Positions 31,373 through 35,816 of a stretch of 35,816 bases of DNA are shown in pieces (position 1 is the first letter of the stretch; every line of letters starts with the position of its first letter). Below the pieces are notes generated by a model. It made no database searches, had not been told where the DNA came from, and was given only the letters and a program-made list of their open reading frames with translations. This stretch comes from an uncultured bacterium (lineage in GTDB: Bacteria > Cyanobacteriota > Vampirovibrionia > Gastranaerophilales > Gastranaerophilaceae): contig CASELF010000043.1 of the NCBI GenBank assembly GCA_949288725.1, positions 1 to 35,816 on the forward strand, read 5' to 3'. A program made the translations under genes and the position numbers.

Positions 31373-32590
31373 CTATAAATAGTGGTGCATTTTTTCTTTT
31401 TTAGTGTTTATATATCGTTGATTGTAAGGTGTAATTTCAGAATTAACCTTAATTATATCATTAACATTTAATCCATAACCTTCAAGTCCAACAATTTTTT
31501 TAGGATTATTTGTTATCAAATCAAATGTTGTGTAGCCCAAATCAACAAGAATTTGAGCCCCTGTACCGTAATCTCTTAAATCAGACTTGAAACCTAATGA
31601 AATATTTGCTTCAATAGTATCTTGACCTTGCTCTTGAAGTTTGTAAGCCTTTATTTTGTTACAAAGCCCAATTCCTCTGCCTTCATGATCTGTCAAATAC
31701 ACCAAAGCACCTTTACCATATTCACTTATGTATTTTAAAGCATTATGAAGTTGAGAATTGCAATCACACTTCAAACTATGGAAAACATCACCTGTTAAAC
31801 ACATACTATGTACACGAACGGCAGGGATTTTATCAGAACCGTCATCCATAACTAGTGCAACATGTTCAGATTTATTTATTCTGTTTTTGTAAGCATACAA
31901 TTTGAAATTACCGTAAGGAGTCGGAAGCATAGTTTCTGCCTCACGAGTGACAATTTTTTCCGATTTTAATCGGTATGCAATCAAATCTGCAACAGAAATA
32001 AATTTCATATTATATTTGTCTGCAAATTTTCGCAAATAATCCCTTCTTGCCATATGCCCATCATCTGCCATAACTTCGCACATAACACCTGCAGGGCGCT
32101 GAGAACATATCTTTGCCAAGTCAACAACGGCTTCGGTGTGACCTGTCCTTTCTAAAACCCCGCCACGTCGTGCAACACAAGGGAATAAATGCCCCGGGCG
32201 TCTTAAATCAGACGGTTGTGCATCACGAGCAGTAGCAACTTCAACGGTTTTTGCTCTGTCGTATGCTGAAATCCCTGTTGTAACTCCGTATTTTTCTGCA
32301 GCATCTATACTAACAGTGAAGGCTGTTTTCATCCCCTCGGTATTTTGTTCAACCATTTGCGGTAAGTCTAATTGCTCTGCGATTTCTTTTGAAATAGCAA
32401 GACAAATAAGACCTCTAACTTCTGTTGCCAAAAAATTAATAACTTCAGGAGTAACTTTTTCTGCTGAAACGATAACATCTCCTTCATTTTCTCTGTCTTC
32501 ATCATCAGCAACAATAATTGGTTTGCCTTGTCTAAAATCTATAATTGCATCTTCTATACTATCAAATTTAAATTTTTCTTCTCTTTCCAT
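31373..32590 (-). CDS. ribBA: Bifunctional DHBP synthase / GTP cyclohydrolase II
   Basis: Supplies both precursors of riboflavin. The N-terminal half (about 1-205) is 3,4-dihydroxy-2-butanone-4-phosphate synthase with the acidic loop DDEDRENEGD (29-38) and the RRPGHLFP segment. The C-terminal half (about 210-405) is GTP cyclohydrolase II with zinc-binding Cys in HSMCLTGDVFHSLKCDC, DHEGRGIGL and a TNNPKK motif. At 405 residues it has the usual fused length. Its ATG overlaps the ribE stop by one base (TAATG). ribD and ribH are not in the window, so the pathway is split or continues elsewhere. Confidence 0.97.
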   Translation of the reverse strand: MEREEKFKFDSIEDAIIDFRQGKPIIVADDEDRENEGDVIVSAEKVTPEVINFLATEVRGLICLAISKEIAEQLDLPQMVEQNTEGMKTAFTVSIDAAEKYGVTTGISAYDRAKTVEVATARDAQPSDLRRPGHLFPCVARRGGVLERTGHTEAVVDLAKICSQRPAGVMCEVMADDGHMARRDYLRKFADKYNMKFISVADLIAYRLKSEKIVTREAETMLPTPYGNFKLYAYKNRINKSEHVALVMDDGSDKIPAVRVHSMCLTGDVFHSLKCDCNSQLHNALKYISEYGKGALVYLTDHEGRGIGLCNKIKAYKLQEQGQDTIEANISLGFKSDLRDYGTGAQILVDLGYTTFDLITNNPKKIVGLEGYGLNVNDIIKVNSEITPYNQRYINTKKEKMHHYL

Positions 32591-33231
32591 TATACAAAAC
32601 CATTTTCCATTAAAAAATCTATACTAATATCTTTTTTATTATTGTTCACAGATAAAAATTTTTCAACATATTTCCCTAAAATATCAGTTTCTATATTAAC
32701 ATAATCACCTTCTTTTAAGGTTAACAAATTAGTATTTTCAAATGTATGCGGAATTATTGCAACTTCAACTATATTATTTTTTATACTTGCAACAGTTAAA
32801 CTAATGCCATTAATCGTGATAGAACCCTTGTAAACAACATATTTATCTAATTCTGAAGGAATTTCAAAAACTAAATTATAAAAATCGGTCAGTTTCTCTT
32901 TTGAAACAAATTTCCCAACTCCATCCACGTGACCTGATACAATATGTCCGCCAAGACGGGAAGATAGAGTCAACGCTCTTTCAAGATTAACTGATTGCCC
33001 CGCTTTTGCGTAGTTAAAATTTGTAACCCTCAAGGTTTCATCACTAATTTGAGCCTTAAAAGAATTATTTAAAAGTTCAATAACAGTTTGGCAAGTACCG
33101 TTGACGCTGATACTATCACCAATTTTTGTATCTTTTAGAACTTCTGAACATTCAACTTCGATTTCGGCACCGTTAGAATTTTTTTTGAAAGTCTTAATTT
33201 TTCCCGTTTCTTCAATAATCCCTGTGAACAT
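32590..33231 (-). CDS. ribE: Riboflavin synthase alpha chain
   Basis: Dismutates two molecules of 6,7-dimethyl-8-ribityllumazine to riboflavin. The protein has the typical duplicated barrel: repeat 1 (about 1-92) begins MFTGIIEETGKI and contains SVNGTCQTV, and repeat 2 (about 93-190) begins with GHIVSGHVDGVG and contains ITINGISLTV. Length 213 residues is normal. The start has only a short AGG before it and a putative extended -10 box (TGTGATAAT, 33248-33240) eight bases upstream, so the message could have almost no leader. No FMN riboswitch is present upstream. It is translationally coupled to ribBA. Confidence 0.96.
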   Translation of the reverse strand: MFTGIIEETGKIKTFKKNSNGAEIEVECSEVLKDTKIGDSISVNGTCQTVIELLNNSFKAQISDETLRVTNFNYAKAGQSVNLERALTLSSRLGGHIVSGHVDGVGKFVSKEKLTDFYNLVFEIPSELDKYVVYKGSITINGISLTVASIKNNIVEVAIIPHTFENTNLLTLKEGDYVNIETDILGKYVEKFLSVNNNKKDISIDFLMENGFV

Positions 33232-33239
33232 ACCTATAT

Positions 33240-33248
33240 ATTATCACA
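33240..33248 (-). promoter_or_regulatory. Candidate extended -10 promoter of ribE
   Basis: TGTGATAAT on the minus strand (TGn extension plus GATAAT). The ATG of ribE lies 8 bases further on, implying a very short or missing leader. No good -35 box is visible. Confidence 0.35.
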
Positions 33249-33326
33249 TTTACCTATCTAATAAAAGAATAATAACAAAACATTTACATATCATTTTGTG
33301 GATATCTAATAAACCTAAAGCATAGT

Positions 33327-33355
33327 TTGCACTTTATTTGTGTTCATTGTATCAT
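33327..33355 (+). promoter_or_regulatory. Promoter of obgE
   Basis: TTGCAC (33327-33332), 17-base spacer, TATCAT (33350-33355). An AAAGGA ribosome site follows before the ATG at 33376. Confidence 0.6.
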
Positions 33356-33375
33356 CACACTAAAGGATTTATACT

Positions 33376-34659
33376 ATGCAATTTATAGATAAAGCGAAAA
33401 TAAAAATATCATCAGGCAAGGGCGGAAATGGCGTTGTTGCTTGGCGCAGAGAAAAATTTGTTGATAAAGGCGGCCCAGCAGGCGGTGATGGTGGCAAAGG
33501 CGGCAGTGTTTATTTAGTCGCTGATGAAGGTTTGTCAACTTTGCTTGATTTTACATATCGTTCTATATTTAAAGCAGATAATGGCGAAAACGGTTTCAAA
33601 AAAAGTATGCACGGCAAAAGTGCAAAAGATATATATATAAAAGTCCCTACAGGAACTATCGTAAAAGACTTAAAAACAGGTAATATCATTGCTGATTTAA
33701 CTGAACATAACCAAACAGTTTTGGTAGCCCAAGGCGGTCGCGGAGGCAGAGGAAATACTCATTTTTGTACCCCGCAAAACAGAGCACCTCAATATTGTGA
33801 ACCTGGTGAGCCCGGTATAGAAAGAGAATTACAATTAGAATTGAAATTGCTTGCAGATGTCGGACTTATAGGATTTCCAAATGCGGGAAAATCAACCTTT
33901 ATAAGCAGGGTTTCAGCTGCTAAACCCAAAATTGCTGATTATCCGTTTACAACTATAGTTCCAAACTTGGGTGTTGTAAGAAAATCAGATGGTGACGGTT
34001 ATGTAATTGCTGATATTCCAGGTTTGATTGAAGGTGCTTCAGAAGGAATCGGTCTTGGTCACGATTTTTTGCGACACGTTGAAAGATGTAGATTTTTATT
34101 ACATATTGTTGACGGTACAGAAGAAAATCCTATTCAGAATTACAAAATTATTAATGAAGAGTTGAAAAAGTATTCTGAAAAACTTGCTAATTTATATCAA
34201 ATTGTTGCTATAAATAAAATTGATGCAATAGATGAAACCAGACAAAAAGAACTTGCCTCAGAGTTTGAAAAATTGGGAGTGAAACCGTTTCTTATTTCTG
34301 CTGTTACCGGAGAAAATTTACAGTCAATAAAAAATGAACTTGAAGAAAAAGTTAACTCAATAGAAAAACCTAAATCCGAAGTCAATGTGATAGAAGATAC
34401 AGATGCTACTAACAATGATGACGGGTATTGGGATGTTCAAAAGATTAAAAAAGATACATATCTTGTGACAGGCGGCAGAATTATCAGAATTTCACAAGTA
34501 ACAGATTCCAGAAGTACCGAACAAGTTATAAGATTTCAAAATATTATGATTGGTATGGGTATTATGGATGAATTAAAACGTCAAGGTATTCAAAACGGTG
34601 ATACCATTATTGTTGGTAAACTTGAACTTGAATATTGGGATGACGAAGTTTATAAATAG
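33376..34659 (+). CDS. obgE: GTPase Obg/CgtA
   Basis: Essential ribosome-associated GTPase involved in 50S assembly and stress response. The N-terminal glycine-rich Obg fold (about 1-158) is complete (GGDGGKGGSVY, GGRGGRGN). The G domain has Walker A GFPNAGKST (166-174), DIPG (213-216) and NKID (280-283). A C-terminal OCT domain (about 355-427) is present. Length 427 residues is typical. It is divergent from ribE with its own promoter. A short hairpin downstream (34670-34674 with 34686-34690) may weaken read-through into the zinc-ribbon gene. Confidence 0.97.
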   Translation: MQFIDKAKIKISSGKGGNGVVAWRREKFVDKGGPAGGDGGKGGSVYLVADEGLSTLLDFTYRSIFKADNGENGFKKSMHGKSAKDIYIKVPTGTIVKDLKTGNIIADLTEHNQTVLVAQGGRGGRGNTHFCTPQNRAPQYCEPGEPGIERELQLELKLLADVGLIGFPNAGKSTFISRVSAAKPKIADYPFTTIVPNLGVVRKSDGDGYVIADIPGLIEGASEGIGLGHDFLRHVERCRFLLHIVDGTEENPIQNYKIINEELKKYSEKLANLYQIVAINKIDAIDETRQKELASEFEKLGVKPFLISAVTGENLQSIKNELEEKVNSIEKPKSEVNVIEDTDATNNDDGYWDVQKIKKDTYLVTGGRIIRISQVTDSRSTEQVIRFQNIMIGMGIMDELKRQGIQNGDTIIVGKLELEYWDDEVYK

Positions 34660-34731
34660 AAATAATCTTGCACTAAATTTCAATCAGTGCTAAAATTTTA
34701 TGTGTATAGTTAAGAATGAGGGAAATAAATT

Positions 34732-34902
34732 ATGGCAAGATTAATTAGACCAACTCTAGCAATCAGATGCGTACAATCAGGCTGCAGATGTTTGTTTGAA
34801 GTTGCTCAAGTAGAAGATGGAAAACAACAAGAAGTAGTTTGTCCAAATTGCGGTGAACATTATGTTTATCCTATTTATGACAACGATGATGAACAAAAAT
34901 AA
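34732..34902 (+). CDS. Small zinc-ribbon protein (56 residues)
   Basis: A short gene: ATG at 34732, TAA at 34900-34902, with GAGGGAAA before the start. The sequence begins MARLIRPTLAIRCVQSGC and has C13, C18 and C20 followed by a second pair CPNC (C37, C40), which forms a probable zinc ribbon. The C-terminus is acidic. The next gene starts two bases after the stop, so the pair is co-transcribed and possibly coupled. No named family recognised; such mini zinc ribbons are often RNA- or protein-binding, which is inference. Confidence 0.72.
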   Translation: MARLIRPTLAIRCVQSGCRCLFEVAQVEDGKQQEVVCPNCGEHYVYPIYDNDDEQK

Positions 34903-34904
34903 TA

Positions 34905-35816
34905 ATGTTATTTAATAATACAGACAAAAGATACAACCAATTTAGTGCATATTTAAAGAATAAATTCGGAGCAAAGGTTTACAAAATAACTATAGATGCC
35001 GGATTTTCCTGTCCCAATCGTGACGGTACAATATCTACTGGTGGTTGTATTTTTTGTGATGATGGAGGGAGTTTTTCTCAGGCCCATTCTAATCAGTTGT
35101 CTATAGAAGAACAAGTTAGAGTTGGGGCTCAAACTCTGCATGACAGGTTTAAGGCTGAAAAATTTATGTCATATTTTCAAGCCTATTCAAATACTTACAA
35201 ACCTGTTGATGAACTTGAAATTATTTATAAATCAGCACTTACGCATCCTGATGTTGTAGGCTTATCTGTAGGAACTCGTCCTGATTGTGTTGATAATGAC
35301 AAATTAAACTTGCTATCTGATATTTCCAAAGATTATTATACTTGGATTGAGTATGGGCTGCAATCTATTCATGATAAAACTCTAAAAAGAATTAACCGCG
35401 GCCACGATTTTGATTGTTTCTTAAAAGCGTATGAATTATCAAAAGAAAAAGGTTTGAATGTCTGCGTGCATGTTATTTTCGGCTTGTGGGAAACTAAAGA
35501 AGAAATTTTACAGACGGCGCAAAAACTTGCACAGTTAAAAGTTGACGGTGTAAAAATACATATGCTCTGCGCACTCAAAGATACTAAACTTGCGCAGTTA
35601 TATTATGACAACAAAATAGATTTTATGTCAGAAGATGAGTATGTTAACCTTGCGGTAGATTTTTTGGAATTTTTACCGCCTGAAACAACAATACATCGTC
35701 TTGCCGGAAACGGTTTGAAGAAAAACCTCATAGCACCGCGCTGGTTAGGCGCAAAATTGGACTGTCTGAATAAAATTGACAGAGAATTTATCCGCCGTGA
35801 CAGCTGGCAGGGTTCA
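34905..35816 (+). CDS. Radical SAM protein, TIGR01212/YhcC family (partial, 3' end outside window)
   Basis: The frame is open from the ATG at 34905 to the right edge (304 codons). The N-terminus NNTDKRYNQFSAYLKNKFG and the cluster-binding segment SCPNRDG...GGCIFCDDGG (C36, C48, C51) are characteristic of this Elp3-like radical SAM family. Further motifs are GLSVGTRPDC, WIEYGLQSIHD, RINRGHD and HVIFGLW. The family is usually a little over 300 residues, so only the last few residues should be missing. The reaction is not established; members are often suggested to act on RNA. Starts two bases after the zinc-ribbon gene stop, without a separate ribosome site of note. Confidence 0.9.
   Translation, partial: MLFNNTDKRYNQFSAYLKNKFGAKVYKITIDAGFSCPNRDGTISTGGCIFCDDGGSFSQAHSNQLSIEEQVRVGAQTLHDRFKAEKFMSYFQAYSNTYKPVDELEIIYKSALTHPDVVGLSVGTRPDCVDNDKLNLLSDISKDYYTWIEYGLQSIHDKTLKRINRGHDFDCFLKAYELSKEKGLNVCVHVIFGLWETKEEILQTAQKLAQLKVDGVKIHMLCALKDTKLAQLYYDNKIDFMSEDEYVNLAVDFLEFLPPETTIHRLAGNGLKKNLIAPRWLGAKLDCLNKIDREFIRRDSWQGS

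Noticed and set aside
33232-33375. FMN riboswitch expected before riboflavin genes
   Set aside because: The gap is AT-rich with none of the conserved FMN aptamer segments, and there is too little leader between the ribE -10 box and the ATG.
1174-34902. Recoding of TGA as an amino acid
   Set aside because: All conserved genes read through at full length without in-frame TGA and use TGG for Trp, so there is no direct sign of recoding, only of TGA avoidance.
1-35816. CRISPR array, tRNA or rRNA genes
   Set aside because: No regularly spaced repeats and no cloverleaf or rRNA-like segments were seen in the intergenic regions.

Overview
This AT-rich window has short intergenic gaps, Shine-Dalgarno-led genes and many small lineage-specific proteins. 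It looks like a chromosomal segment of a non-photosynthetic relative of Cyanobacteria (Vampirovibrionia/'Melainabacteria', most likely Gastranaerophilales). This is an inference from three things: a Ski2/Mtr4-type helicase of the cyanobacterial/plastid kind, ispH next to rpsA with a four-domain S1 protein, and a TIGR03960/DUF2344 fusion radical SAM gene leading into an RNase E/G gene. No 16S gene or tRNA is present to confirm it. I see no phage, transposase, integrase or CRISPR array, so the window is mostly core chromosome with islands of unknown small genes.

Layout. Bases 1-1073 (-) hold a partial REC-PAS-histidine kinase, followed by a proline-rich unknown gene and pnp (PNPase) with a clear terminator. 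From 4390 to 7822 (+) lie two coupled unknown genes, then folP, whose start codon lies inside a terminator-like hairpin, and an MCE/MlaD-type protein. From 7831 to 14713 (-) is one apparent operon read right to left: small unknown gene, radical SAM-DUF2344 fusion, RNase E/G, two small membrane proteins, sdaAB, sdaAA. A repeat protein (-) and a small membrane protein (+) diverge near 15.1 kb. Then come yajQ, the Ski2-like helicase, a small unknown gene, and a phosphodiester glycosidase-family gene with a long structured leader (+). From 20552 to 33231 everything is on the minus strand: an exported six-cysteine protein, rpsA and ispH, a 1234-residue protein of unknown function, two tandem paralogues with near-identical promoters and 5' halves, a possible FliK-like protein, a double GNAT protein, and ribBA and ribE. 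obgE, a tiny zinc-ribbon protein and a TIGR01212 radical SAM protein (cut by the window end) run on the plus strand to the right edge.

Functional themes. RNA turnover and translation are prominent: PNPase, RNase E/G, Ski2-like helicase, YajQ, ribosomal protein S1 and Obg. Cofactor and isoprenoid synthesis are represented by FolP, RibE/RibBA and IspH, and serine catabolism by the two-subunit iron-sulfur serine dehydratase. The most unusual signals are three. A short N-terminal motif (hydrophobic-N/S-F-x-G/S/A) recurs in otherwise unrelated small proteins. TGA is absent as a stop codon in all 31 complete genes (20 TAA, 11 TAG). The tandem paralogue pair has promoter, leader and N-terminal half nearly identical while the C-terminal half has diverged.
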